From the NCBI GenBank assembly GCA_913055565.1, contig CAJXKP010000013.1, forward strand, positions 1 through 63,949: DNA of 63,949 nucleotides. Direction: 5' to 3'. This document shows, in pieces, positions 39,794 to 48,965 of this stretch (position 1 is its first letter; each line of letters starts with the position of its first letter). The notes beneath the pieces were generated by a model. It was not told the origin of the DNA. It did no database searches and worked only from the letters and a program-made list of their open reading frames with translations. Made by a program: the position numbers and the translations under genes. This DNA comes from an uncultured Ectothiorhodospiraceae bacterium (GTDB lineage: Bacteria > Pseudomonadota > Gammaproteobacteria > Nitrococcales > Nitrococcaceae).

Positions 39794-41497
39794 ATGCGGG
39801 CAACCAGCTTTCATCTGACCACCACCAAGGAAACGCCGGCCGACGCCGAGATCGTCAGCCACCAGCTCATGCTGCGCGCCGGCCTGACCCAGAAACTTGG
39901 GGCGGGCCTGTATACCTGGTTGCCGCTCGGGCTACGTGTCTTGCGGAACGTGGAGCAGGCCGTACGCGCCGAGATGGACGCCATCGGCGCTCAAGAGCTG
40001 CTGATGCCGGCCATCCAGCCCGCCGAGCTATGGCGAGAATCCGGCCGCTGGTCCAAATACGGTCCCGAACTACTGCGCCTCCAGGACCGCCACGAGCGCG
40101 ACTTCTGCTTCGGCCCCACCCACGAGGAGGTCATCACGGATCTGGTGCGGCGCGAGGTTCGCAGCTATCGCCAGCTGCCCGCGAGCTACTACCAGATCCA
40201 GACCAAATTCCGCGACGAGACGCGGCCTCGCTTCGGCGTTATGCGTGCCCGGGAATTCGTCATGAAGGACGCCTATTCCTTCCATCTCGACGACGCCTCC
40301 CTGGATGCCAGCTATCAGGCCATGCGCGAGGCCTACGCGCGCATCTTCCAGCGCCTGGGCCTCGATTTCCGCGCGGTGCGCGCGGATACCGGTGCCATCG
40401 GCGGCAGCATGTCGGAGGAATTCCACGTCCTCGCCGATTCCGGCGAGGACGAGATCGCCGCCTGCAGCCACTGCGCCTACGCCGCGAATACCGAGCTCGC
40501 CGCGAGCCGCCCCACCTCGCCCGACGCCGACGCCCCCCTGCCGGCGAGCGAGGCGCACACGCCTGGGGTTCAGACGGTCGCCGAGCAGGCCGACTCCCTC
40601 GGGCTGCCCCTTGAGCGCATCGTTAAGAGCGTGGTCGTGATCGCGGACGGCGAGCCCGTGGTGGTCTTCATCGCGGGTGACGACGAGCTCAATGAGGCCA
40701 AGCTCGAGCGCGCCCTCGCTGCCGACGCCATCCGCCTCGCCGAGCCCGACGAGGCCCAGCGCGCCACCGGCTCGCCGCGCGGATTCATCGGCCCCGTGGG
40801 CCTACCGGCCGGACTGCGCTGCGTCGTCGACCACCGCGCCGCTGCCATCACCAATTTCTCATCGGGTGCCAACCGCGCCGATTACCACTGGATCAACCTC
40901 AACTGGGGCCGAGATGCCGAGCTGCCACCCACGGCGGATCTGCGCAGCGTGCGCGAGGGCGAGGCCTGCCCCGATTGCGATGGCACTTTGACCTTAACAC
41001 GCGGCATCGAGGTCGGGCATATCTTCAAGCTCGGGACCGGCTACAGCGAGGCTATGGAGGCCAGCGTCCTCGATGAGCAGGGCCGCGAGATCACCATGAC
41101 CATGGGCTGTTACGGCATCGGGATCTCGCGCGTGGTCGCCGCCGCCATTGAGCAGAACCACGACGAGCGCGGCATCATCTGGCCCCAACCGCTAGCGCCG
41201 TTCCACGTGGCCCTAGTAACCATTAATGGCCACAAGTCACAAGCCGTAGCCGATGCCGCGGAGACGCTCTACGAGCGCCTGCAACAGGCGGGCATGGCAC
41301 CGTTCTACGATGATCGGCCCGCTCGCCCCGGTGTTAAGTTCGCCGATGCCGAGCTCATCGGGATCCCCCATCGCGTAGTGGTCGCCGAGCGCGGCCTGGA
41401 GGCAGGAACGCTGGAGTATCGGGACCGGCGTGCCAGTGACAACGAGATCATCGCGTTCGACGACATCATCGAGCATCTGCGCGAGCGCATGGGCTAG
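39794..41497 (+). CDS. proS: Prolyl-tRNA synthetase, bacterial type
   Basis: Class II synthetase (567 aa). Motif 2 region THEEVITDLVRREVRSYRQ (about 109), FRDETRPRFGVMRAREFVMKDAYSF, and an inserted YbaK-like editing domain (about 245-385; VKSVVVIADGEPVVVFI). Motif 3 region MTMGCYGIGISRVVAAAIEQ and the anticodon domain follow. The start MRATSFHL at 39794 matches the family. Confidence 0.96.
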   Translation: MRATSFHLTTTKETPADAEIVSHQLMLRAGLTQKLGAGLYTWLPLGLRVLRNVEQAVRAEMDAIGAQELLMPAIQPAELWRESGRWSKYGPELLRLQDRHERDFCFGPTHEEVITDLVRREVRSYRQLPASYYQIQTKFRDETRPRFGVMRAREFVMKDAYSFHLDDASLDASYQAMREAYARIFQRLGLDFRAVRADTGAIGGSMSEEFHVLADSGEDEIAACSHCAYAANTELAASRPTSPDADAPLPASEAHTPGVQTVAEQADSLGLPLERIVKSVVVIADGEPVVVFIAGDDELNEAKLERALAADAIRLAEPDEAQRATGSPRGFIGPVGLPAGLRCVVDHRAAAITNFSSGANRADYHWINLNWGRDAELPPTADLRSVREGEACPDCDGTLTLTRGIEVGHIFKLGTGYSEAMEASVLDEQGREITMTMGCYGIGISRVVAAAIEQNHDERGIIWPQPLAPFHVALVTINGHKSQAVADAAETLYERLQQAGMAPFYDDRPARPGVKFADAELIGIPHRVVVAERGLEAGTLEYRDRRASDNEIIAFDDIIEHLRERMG

Positions 41498-41505
41498 AGC
41501 CGGCG

Positions 41506-42084
41506 ATGGCCATGCACTCGGCTCGAGCCCTCGCCATGGCGTTACTCGCCTTGCTGGCGCCGCCGGCGGCTGCGGCCCAGGCGCGCGAGCCCGATCCGGA
41601 GCTGCGCCGCGCCGTTGAGGCGGCCGTCGAGGCCACCGATAGCTTCGAGAATCGCTTCGACGCCGAGGTTTGGCTGCAGCTCATGGCCAATCGCCTCGCC
41701 GATCATATCCCGAACCCCCAGCGCCGGCTGGATTTCCTGCGCATGGTCCACTACGAGGCCACTCGCGCCGGGCTAGAGCCCGAGCTCGTCATGGCCGTCA
41801 TCGACGTCGAGTCCGATTTCAACCGCTTCGCCCTCTCGGACGCCGGGGCCCGTGGCTACATGCAGATCATGCCCTTCTGGCTCGACGAGATCGGACGCCC
41901 CGACGACAACCTCTTCAACACCGAGACCAATCTCCGCATGGGCTGCACCATCCTCGCCTACTACCTGGACAAGGAGGATGGCAACCTCACGCGCGCCCTG
42001 GCGCGCTACAACGGCAGCCTCGGCCAGACCTGGTATCCCGATCGGGTGTTCAGCGCCCTCAACGAGCACTGGAAGACCGATTAA
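41506..42084 (+). CDS. Lytic transglycosylase, SLT domain
   Basis: 192 aa exported peptidoglycan-cleaving enzyme. A signal peptide ends near PPAAAAQA, then a short helical part. The SLT domain has the catalytic glutamate in MAVIDVESDFNRFALSDAGARGYMQIMPF and a C-terminal LARYNGSLGQTWYPDRVF. It lies 8 bases after proS, an arrangement common in gammaproteobacteria. Single-domain, so smaller than MltC/Slt70. Confidence 0.9.
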   Translation: MAMHSARALAMALLALLAPPAAAAQAREPDPELRRAVEAAVEATDSFENRFDAEVWLQLMANRLADHIPNPQRRLDFLRMVHYEATRAGLEPELVMAVIDVESDFNRFALSDAGARGYMQIMPFWLDEIGRPDDNLFNTETNLRMGCTILAYYLDKEDGNLTRALARYNGSLGQTWYPDRVFSALNEHWKTD

Positions 42085-42132
42085 GCGCCCCGGGGCCGGT
42101 CCATCGACTCGGCTGCGGTTGCGGCGCGCGGG

Positions 42133-42828
42133 CTAGCCGTCGCGCGGTAGCTGGGTTACCTGGCCGTCTTCATCGAGTGGCGGGTAGGGGAGATTACGGC
42201 GTCGACAGTAGCGGGCGATGCGTGGTTGCATCCACTCGAACAGCACGCGCTCGAAGACGGCCTCGTCGAGGCGGGATCGGTCATACATGCCTGCCGCCGA
42301 GCGCTGTCGTTGCGCCTCGAACAGGATCACCGCCGCCGCTACTGAGACATTGAGCGACTCGGACAGCCCCACCATGGGTATGGCGATATGCGCATCGGCG
42401 CGCTGAATGGCGACGTCACTCGGGCCCGTGAGCTCGGCGCCCAGGACGATAGCGGTGGGCTGGGTATAGTCGATGGCGCGAAAATCCACCGCCGACGCCG
42501 ACTCGCGGGCGACGCAGACGTTCATGTCCGCCGCGTGACGGTCGGCGATACCGGCCTCGACGGTCTCATGGGCGGTAACCGGCACCCACTGCCCGGCGCC
42601 GGCGGAGGCATGCCGGCTCACGCCGACCTTGCCGTAGGCCCAGACCGCGTGGGCCTCAAAGACACCAACGGCGTCGCAACTGCGCAGGACCGCCGAGAGG
42701 TTATGGGGCTTGTGGACGCCATCGAGCAGCACCGTGAGGTCCGGCTGACGGCACTGAAGGGTCGCGCGCAATCGAGCGAGGCGTCGTTGGCTCATAACGT
42801 GATCATCGGGAGCTAATGGAGTCGCCAC
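42133..42828 (-). CDS. trmH: tRNA (guanosine(18)-2'-O)-methyltransferase TrmH
   Basis: SPOUT methyltransferase (231 aa). Motif 1 NLSAVLRSCDAVGV with the catalytic arginine (LRS), motif 2 AIVLGAELTGPSD, and motif 3 IPMVGLSESLNVSVAAAVILFE forming the knot. The C-terminal extension MQPRIARYCRRRNLPYPPLD is as in E. coli TrmH. Confidence 0.93.
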   Translation of the reverse strand: MATPLAPDDHVMSQRRLARLRATLQCRQPDLTVLLDGVHKPHNLSAVLRSCDAVGVFEAHAVWAYGKVGVSRHASAGAGQWVPVTAHETVEAGIADRHAADMNVCVARESASAVDFRAIDYTQPTAIVLGAELTGPSDVAIQRADAHIAIPMVGLSESLNVSVAAAVILFEAQRQRSAAGMYDRSRLDEAVFERVLFEWMQPRIARYCRRRNLPYPPLDEDGQVTQLPRDG

Positions 42829-42886
42829 GGGCGGCCGTAGCTGGTAACGGTATATCGACTAACAGGCTCGCTAGGGTATCAACACC

Positions 42887-43750
42887 ATGAACGCCACGCT
42901 GAATGAAACCATCCTGATTGCCGGCTGCGGCCGCATCGGTACGCGGCTGGGCCAGCAGCTCGCGCAACGCGGCGCCCGGGTCTACGGCCTGCGTCGCCGT
43001 GACACCCCGCTGCCGGCTCCCCTGGGCACCATTCAGGCCGACATGACCCAGCCCACGAGCCTGGCCGGCCAACTCCCAGCCGGGCTGGATCGCATCTACT
43101 TCATCGCCACGCCGGGCGGCTTTGAGGACGAGCGCTACCGGCTCGCCTACGTCGTCGGCATGACCAACCTGCTCACCGAGCTCCGGCGCGCGGGCCAGGC
43201 ACCGCGACGCGTCGTGCTCGTCTCGAGCACCGCCGTCTACGGCCAGTTAGCGGGCGAGTGGGTCGACGAACAAACCCCCGCTGAGCCCAACGGTTTCTCG
43301 GGGCAGCGCATGCGCGAGGCCGAACTGACCCTGCTCGACAGCGAGTTCCCGGGCGTAGCGGTTCGCTTCGGCGGCATCTACGGCGCCGACCGGACCCGCA
43401 TGCTCGACCGCGTGCGTCAGGGTAGGCCCTGCGTGGCCGATCCGCCCCACTACACCAACCGCATCCATGAGGACGACACGGTAGGCATCCTCGAACACGC
43501 GGGAGCCATCGACGACCCCTATGCGATCTACCTGGGTGTAGACAGCGAGCCCTGTACCCAGTGCCAGCTCATGGACTGGCTCGCCGATCGGCTGGAGCAA
43601 CCGCGACCGGAACGCAGCGAGGGCGATGCCGGCGGCACGCGCGGCAGTAACAAGTGCTGCCGCAACGACCGGCTGCGTGCCAGTGGCTACGAACTCATCT
43701 ACCCCACCTTCCGGGAGGGCTACGAGGCCATGCTCAGGGCCGGCTATTGA
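42887..43750 (+). CDS. NAD(P)-binding SDR-family protein, YeeZ-like
   Basis: 287 aa extended/atypical SDR. Rossmann start ILIAGCGRIGTRLGQQL, then FIATPGG and LVSSTAVYGQLAGEWVDEQTP with Ser and Tyr in the usual place, though the YxxxK lysine is not clear. YTNRIHEDDTVGIL follows. The substrate of this family is not established. A short Cys pair (NKCCRNDRL) near the C-terminus is unusual. Confidence 0.8.
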   Translation: MNATLNETILIAGCGRIGTRLGQQLAQRGARVYGLRRRDTPLPAPLGTIQADMTQPTSLAGQLPAGLDRIYFIATPGGFEDERYRLAYVVGMTNLLTELRRAGQAPRRVVLVSSTAVYGQLAGEWVDEQTPAEPNGFSGQRMREAELTLLDSEFPGVAVRFGGIYGADRTRMLDRVRQGRPCVADPPHYTNRIHEDDTVGILEHAGAIDDPYAIYLGVDSEPCTQCQLMDWLADRLEQPRPERSEGDAGGTRGSNKCCRNDRLRASGYELIYPTFREGYEAMLRAGY

Positions 43751-43774
43751 ACCCGTCGCCCCAATGCCTGGGAG

Positions 43775-44134
43775 CTAAGGCAGGAGCTGAGCGAGTAGCC
43801 GCGGCATGGCTCGCTGCGCGCCGAGGTAGCGCTCCAGGGTGATGGTCGCCTCGGGGTGATCGCGGCGCGCCTGCTCAACCAGGGCCGGCAGGGCCGTCGA
43901 CCAGGCCGGCGTTGCCATGAGGAAGTACGGGAAGCAGACCAGCTCGCGGGCACCGACCGCGATCTCGCCATCGATGGCGGCGCTAACGCCCGGTTCCCCA
44001 TGTGCCATGAACGCACAGGCCACCCGGTCGTAGCGACCATCGAGGTGGGCTGCTAACCCCGTGGCGACGCCCTTGACCTCCTCATTGGCCGCCACCGCCT
44101 CGCTGCCACTGGCGATGAGGATCACGGTCTTCAT
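43775..44134 (-). CDS. CbiX/SirB-like chelatase homologue lacking metal histidines
   Basis: 119 aa, one CbiX-type half-domain. The start at ATG 44134 gives VILIASGSEAVAANEEV where chelatases have (V/A)HGSR...NEE. FPYFLMATPAWSTALPAL stands where they have PYFLxxGxHVxEDLP. Both histidines that bind metal and catalyse insertion are thus replaced (S and A). The rest of the fold is well kept. It is likely a non-chelatase or binding protein; true function unknown. Confidence 0.7.
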   Translation of the reverse strand: MKTVILIASGSEAVAANEEVKGVATGLAAHLDGRYDRVACAFMAHGEPGVSAAIDGEIAVGARELVCFPYFLMATPAWSTALPALVEQARRDHPEATITLERYLGAQRAMPRLLAQLLP

Positions 44135-44235
44135 GATGCCCCCTAACTGCGCCGAATCCGCATCCATTAAGGTTATCGCGAACACGGGACAGATAACAGC
44201 GGCGCGCCAGGCCATCGCCATCGATGCCGTGGGCG

Positions 44236-45615
44236 TCAGTCGCGCGCCTCCGCCTCGATGCCAGGTCGGCTAACGCGGTCGGGGTGAGCGAGCCGAAGCA
44301 GGGCGACGGCCAGAACCAGCGCGGGCAGGCCGAGGATCGCCGAGCTGATGAAGAACCCGCTCCAACCCAACGCCTCCGCAACCACGCCCGTAAAACCGCC
44401 CAGGAATTGCCCCGGCAAGCTCATTAACGAGCTAAAGAGCGCGTATTGCATGGCGGTGTACTGGGTGTTGGTCAGACTGGCCAGATAGGCCATGAATACA
44501 GCCGTGGCGGCGCCTCCGGTCGTATTGTCGGCGACGATGGCGATAATCAGGCCGTAGAGCTCCGGGCCCAGGGTAGCGATCCAGGCGAACAGGAGATTGG
44601 TCACCGGCACCATGATCGCCGTGGCGATGAGCAGTCGCGCGATGCCGTAGCGGGCCACCAGCAGGCCGCCCACCGCCGCGCCGATTAGCGTCATGACCAG
44701 GCCGACCGCCGAGGCCACGGTAGCGATCTGGCTCTTGGAGAACCCCACATCCAGATAGAACGGGTTGGCCATGACGCCCATGAAGATATCGCTAATGCGA
44801 AAGGTGGCAACGAAGATCAGGATCGCGATCGCGACCAGACCATAGCGCTGGAAGAAGTCCGCCAACGGGCAAACGACGGCCCCGATGAGCCAGGCCACGG
44901 CATCGCGGCGCCAGCCCGCGAGCTGCGTAGCCGCGAGATACGATTGCACGCGCGCCTCCATGGCGACCGTCGAGCGGCTGCTGCTGGTGGCGGGCTCATC
45001 GATCACGGCGACCGTCGCCATGCCAACACCCATCAGCAGGGCCATGGCGGCGTAGGCGGCCGCCCAGCTGAGATACTCCGCCACATACAGGGCACCGCTA
45101 GTCGCGACCAGGATGGCGGTCCGGTAGCCGGCGACGTAGGCGGCTGCCATGGCGCCCTGCAGCGTGCGCTCGGCGGCCTCGACGCGATAGGCATCGATGG
45201 CGATGTCCTGGGTCGCGGAACCGAACGCCGTCACGACCACCAGACCCGCGATCAGGGCCAGACTACGCTCGGGATCGAAGACGGCGATGCCGACCAGGCC
45301 GCCGGCGACGACCAGCTGAGCCGCTAGCATCCAGGCGCGGCGCCGGCCGAGGCGCGACGACAGGCCGGGCAAGCGAAGGCGGTCGACGATGGGGGCCCAT
45401 AGGACCTTAATGCTGTGGGCCATCCCCGCCCAGCTCAGAAAGCCGATGGTGGCGAGCTCGATGCCGATATCCCGCAGCCACGCGGAGAAGGTCCCGCCCA
45501 CCAGCAGCAGCGGCAGACCCGCTGCGAAACCAAGCAGGGCCATCGCGATCACCCGTCGATCGGTGTAGATCCGAAAGGGATCAGTCGTGCCGGACGCTGC
45601 TAATGGATCGCTCAC
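44236..45615 (-). CDS. AmpG-like MFS permease
   Basis: 459 aa with 12 or more membrane segments. AMALLGFAAGLPLLLVGGTFSAWLRD and VLWAPIVDRLRLP are typical of AmpG, the inner-membrane importer of GlcNAc-anhydroMurNAc peptides in cell-wall recycling. The central loop GSATQDIAIDAYRVE is the AmpG signature. Its partner enzymes (ampD, nagZ) are not in the window. Confidence 0.9.
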   Translation of the reverse strand: MSDPLAASGTTDPFRIYTDRRVIAMALLGFAAGLPLLLVGGTFSAWLRDIGIELATIGFLSWAGMAHSIKVLWAPIVDRLRLPGLSSRLGRRRAWMLAAQLVVAGGLVGIAVFDPERSLALIAGLVVVTAFGSATQDIAIDAYRVEAAERTLQGAMAAAYVAGYRTAILVATSGALYVAEYLSWAAAYAAMALLMGVGMATVAVIDEPATSSSRSTVAMEARVQSYLAATQLAGWRRDAVAWLIGAVVCPLADFFQRYGLVAIAILIFVATFRISDIFMGVMANPFYLDVGFSKSQIATVASAVGLVMTLIGAAVGGLLVARYGIARLLIATAIMVPVTNLLFAWIATLGPELYGLIIAIVADNTTGGAATAVFMAYLASLTNTQYTAMQYALFSSLMSLPGQFLGGFTGVVAEALGWSGFFISSAILGLPALVLAVALLRLAHPDRVSRPGIEAEARD

Positions 45616-45958
45616 ACACGCCTCCGCGGTATGGGTGCGGCTCGGTCGCTCTCGGCGCCATCACTCTACGGACCGAAGCGGGCCGCGTCATGGCTTGAGT
45701 CAGAGGCCTGCCGAACAATTCGCGCGAGCCTCTGCTCCCTGGGCGCGGCGCGCTATACCAGCTGTAAAGTAAGGCTCTGCGACGCCGACAGCGCAAGCGC
45801 CCAGCAGCGCCAGAGAGCGCGCCACAGCGCCCACCGTCATGAGTGACCCAGCGCGCTCTCGGGACCCTGCTCAGAAGCCACATGGGGCGTACGCCCGAGA
45901 CCTCTGCGCCGGTATTGCCTTATGCTGTCGCTGGCGAACCTAGATTGAGGCGACGGTC
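45616..45958. other. 343-base gene-free region
   Basis: No convincing gene, RNA or strong hairpin. GC-rich with scattered GCGCC runs. Presumably holds the divergent promoters of the permease and the secreted protein, but I could not pick out clear -35/-10 pairs. Confidence 0.5.
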
Positions 45959-46687
45959 GTGATAGGAATCCAGCGAACCACCCACCTCTGCGTCTGGCTA
46001 CTGATCTTGAGTCTGCCCGCGGCTGCCATTGCCGAAGACGGCGAGACCTCGGCGGCGGATACGCCCGGCTGCGACGCGACCAACGAGTTCCCGCGCGCCG
46101 CCGAGTCAGAGCGAGACGAGGCCATCGAGATGCTGGGTCTGACCCTAACCGACGCCTTAATCGTCCCAAAGGCGCTTTACCAACGCCTGGCACGGGATGT
46201 TGCGGCGATTAAGGACCAAAACCCGACCCTGCGTCAGCTCACGCATCGCCACGACTACGACGCCGAGAGCCTACTCATCCGAACGGCCGACGAGGCGACC
46301 GCCACGGCCATACGCAATGGGGACTACCAGGGCTGGCGATGTCTAGCGCGCACCACCAACCAAACCAACGTGCACCACATGTTCGGCCGCCACTTCGACC
46401 TGCGCTTTGATGGCGCCTACGACATGCGACAACTAGGGAAGCGCTATCGCCAGTTACCGGGGATCGCGGCGACGTCGTTGAACCTCAACATGAGCGACGG
46501 CTCAACCATTAGCGTTCAACGCGACGGTGATCAGTACAGCTACCAATTCGTACGAAAGTGGGGCAACTGCCCGTCCGGCTGCCGGAACAGCCGCACCTGG
46601 CGTTATCGGGTCGGTCCGGACGGGGCGATCAAGCGCCTCGCGAGCCCGCCTGAGGACGCCCCAGCCGCGCCTGACTGGGTTGATTGA
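45959..46687 (+). CDS. Unknown secreted protein with C-terminal WGxCPSGC motif
   Basis: 242 aa from GTG 45959. The signal peptide runs to about residue 26 (LPAAAIAED). The mature part contains paired cysteines, a histidine-containing middle (NQTNVHHMFGRHFDLRF), a beta-rich stretch (LNLNMSDGSTISVQRDGDQYSYQF) and the end KWGNCPSGCRNSRTWRYRV. The WGDCPSGCxxxxxW pattern recurs, as I recall, at the C-terminal end of other secreted proteins, where it looks like a disulfide-bridged beta motif. Function not known. Confidence 0.7.
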   Translation: MIGIQRTTHLCVWLLILSLPAAAIAEDGETSAADTPGCDATNEFPRAAESERDEAIEMLGLTLTDALIVPKALYQRLARDVAAIKDQNPTLRQLTHRHDYDAESLLIRTADEATATAIRNGDYQGWRCLARTTNQTNVHHMFGRHFDLRFDGAYDMRQLGKRYRQLPGIAATSLNLNMSDGSTISVQRDGDQYSYQFVRKWGNCPSGCRNSRTWRYRVGPDGAIKRLASPPEDAPAAPDWVD

Positions 46688-46764
46688 CCCCATGCATGAG
46701 ACCGGACGACGGCGGCCAGGGGCCATGCCATCTGGACGGCTGACTGAGATCAACAGTCCCCGCA

Positions 46765-46804
46765 GGCCATCGCTCGGCTGAGGTGGCTGAGCCGAGCGAT
46801 GGCC
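46765..46804. terminator. 15-bp perfect hairpin between convergent genes
   Basis: Arms GGCCATCGCTCGGCT and AGCCGAGCGATGGCC around a 10-base loop. It lies between the stops of the secreted protein (46687) and selO (46874). There is no T-run on either strand. Likely a bidirectional end-forming or mRNA-protecting structure (inference). Confidence 0.55.
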
Positions 46805-46873
46805 GCCGCTATCATCGCCACGACCACGAATGGGGCGACAATGAGGGCCCGGCGGCGCTAGCGCCCTACGGCC

Positions 46874-48394
46874 TCAGGTACCGCAGAAGGTACGCACCAC
46901 ACGCTCCTCGGCGGCTGGCGGCCGCGCCCCTTCCCGATCCTCGGGGTGGTCGGCGTAGGGCTCGGCGAGATTGGCCAGTAGATCGTGGAACACAGCGAGA
47001 TCACCATCGCGTTCGGCGGCCTGGATGGCGCGCTCGACACTATGGTTACGCGGAATGACCGCCGGATTAACGGCCTTCATACGCCGAACCCGCTCGCCCG
47101 GATCGCCACCCTCGGCCTCGAGCGCCTCCCGCCAGCGCCGCCGCCAGGCATCCCAGGCCTCCGGGTCGTTGAATAGCTCCCGGACCCGCGCGTCCTCGTC
47201 CGGATTGGCCGCCATATCGCTGAGGCGGCGGAAAAAGCGTGTGTAATCCACGTCGTCGTTCGCAAGGGTATCCAGGATCCCGTCGATGAGCTCATCGTTG
47301 CTCTCGGCGACCTCCGCCAGCCCAAGCTTGGCGGCCATACCGGCGCGGCGCGCCTGCTGATAGTAGTCGGCGAAGGCATCGATGACGGGCTGCGCGAGCT
47401 CAACGGCCTCGGACTCATCGCTGGCCAGCAGGGGCAGGATCGCCTCGGCGAAGCGCGTGACGTTCCACTGCGCCATAGTCGGCTGATTGCCGTAGGCGTA
47501 ACGGCCGCCCTGATCCACGAAGCTGTACACCGTCTCGGGGTGGTACGTATCCATGAAGGCGCACGGCCCGAAGTCCAGTGTCTCGCCGGCCAGAGTCATA
47601 TTGTCGGTATTCATCACGCCATGGATAAAGCCCAGGTTCATCCACTGGGCCACCAGCTCGGCCTGGCGCCGAACCAGCCCGCGAAGCAGTTCCAAATACG
47701 GCGCCTGTGCCTGCGTCAGATCGGGATAGTGGCGCTGGATGACGTAATCGGCGAGGGTCCGCACGCTATCGACATCGTCCCGAGCGGCGAAATACTGGAA
47801 CGTGCCCACGCGCACGTGGCCGGTCGCCACGCGGGTAATAACCGCCCCCGGGGACACCGTCTCACGCATCGTGGTCTGGCCCGTCAGCGCAAGCGCCAAC
47901 GCCCGCGAGCTGGGAACACCGAGCGCGCTGAGCCCCTCACTGACGAGATACTCCCGGATCGCCGGGCCCAGCGGGCAAAGCCCGTCGGCGTGCCGCGAGA
48001 ACGGCGTCTGGCCAGCGCCCTTGAGCTGGATATCCCGACGCACCCCGTGGCGGTCGATGACCTCGCCTAGCAGCAAGGCGCGCCCGTCACCCAAGGCCGG
48101 CACGAAGTTGCCGAACTGATGCCCGGCATAGGTCATGGCCAGCGGCTCCGCGTTCGTGGGCACGGTGGCACCGCTAAAGATGGCGGTGCGCTCATCGCTG
48201 TCGAGACCATCCAACCCAAGCGTCGCGGCCAATGCCTCGTTGAACTGCAGCAAACGCGGCTTACTCGGCTCGGCAGGGCGCCACCGAATGTAGAACGGCT
48301 CGGGCAGACGCGCGTAGCTGTTATCGAAGGCGATCGCCGACGTCGTCTCATGCGCCCGCTCGTGCTGCGTTGCCGCCGTTGAGTCATCCACCAT
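46874..48394 (-). CDS. selO: Protein adenylyltransferase SelO (YdiU)
   Basis: Pseudokinase that AMPylates target proteins using a flipped ATP (506 aa). Family landmarks are FYIRWRPAEPSKPRLLQFNEALA, MTYAGHQFGNFVPALGDGRALLLGE, KGAGQTPFSRHADGL, GFIHGVMNTDNMTLAGETLDFGPCAF and RNHSVERAIQAA. The C-terminus ends VVRTFCGT, with a cysteine three residues from the end, where many members have CSS or Sec. Confidence 0.94.
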   Translation of the reverse strand: MVDDSTAATQHERAHETTSAIAFDNSYARLPEPFYIRWRPAEPSKPRLLQFNEALAATLGLDGLDSDERTAIFSGATVPTNAEPLAMTYAGHQFGNFVPALGDGRALLLGEVIDRHGVRRDIQLKGAGQTPFSRHADGLCPLGPAIREYLVSEGLSALGVPSSRALALALTGQTTMRETVSPGAVITRVATGHVRVGTFQYFAARDDVDSVRTLADYVIQRHYPDLTQAQAPYLELLRGLVRRQAELVAQWMNLGFIHGVMNTDNMTLAGETLDFGPCAFMDTYHPETVYSFVDQGGRYAYGNQPTMAQWNVTRFAEAILPLLASDESEAVELAQPVIDAFADYYQQARRAGMAAKLGLAEVAESNDELIDGILDTLANDDVDYTRFFRRLSDMAANPDEDARVRELFNDPEAWDAWRRRWREALEAEGGDPGERVRRMKAVNPAVIPRNHSVERAIQAAERDGDLAVFHDLLANLAEPYADHPEDREGARPPAAEERVVRTFCGT

Positions 48395-48650
48395 AAGAGC
48401 CCTTTTGGTTCGCTTGACTACGATAAAACATGCAGTACTAAGACATTATCAGCCCGGCGGTGGCCTCTCAATTGGCCGCCGGGGATTGGCATCGCGACGG
48501 CCGACCCCGTCGCCGGGCTAATGACCGCTGCTCGACGCCATGGCGCCTCCAAGCCCACCGGCAAAAGGCGTCCACGCCGATGGTGACCCACCGAAGGCGC
48601 CTGGCGGGTGGCCCAGCTTCGAGCGGCTAATGGCAACGCCCGCCGCCGTT

Positions 48651-48821
48651 GGCCAGCCATTCTAATGATGGGATCCCCAGGAGGGCGCGTGGACGCATTA
48701 CCCCTGCCGAGGGCGTTGGCGGCCAGGGAAGGCCGCCGTCGAGCCTCCAGGGAAGGTTTATGGTGTCCCTCGGCAGGGAGTAATGCGTCCACCTCGAAGG
48801 CCAAATGGCGATTTGCTGGCC
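48651..48821 (+). repeat. Palindromic interspersed repeat, copy R3
   Basis: 171 bp bounded by GGCCAGC...GCTGGCC. Flank B (ATTCTAATGATGGGATCCCC), arm GGACGCATTACCCCTGCCGA, centre reversed relative to R2/R4 (GGCGGCCAGGGAAGGCCGCC precedes CCTCCAGGGAAGGTTTATGG), return arm CGGCAGGGAGTAATGCGTCC and flank A'. Both arms share the changes GGACGCATTA/TAATGCGTCC, unlike other copies. Confidence 0.9.
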
Positions 48822-48956
48822 GTTGGCACCTGCCACGCCGGATCCGGGGCCACGCCAGGCGGAGGCATCTCACCAGCCGCGTCCTCGGTACCCCCGACGC
48901 GGTGATCAATCATTAGCCGATACGCTAAGTCGAATAGAGGGCGTAACTCAGCCGAG

Positions 48957-48965
48957 TTATCCACA
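48957..48965 (+). promoter_or_regulatory. DnaA box
   Basis: Perfect TTATCCACA, with a looser GATCCACG 7 bases further on. Lies in the gene-free region. Confidence 0.5.

Noticed and set aside
48608-48916. 102-codon frame across repeat R3
   Set aside because: It is the translation of the palindromic repeat; similar frames appear in the other copies with different sequence.
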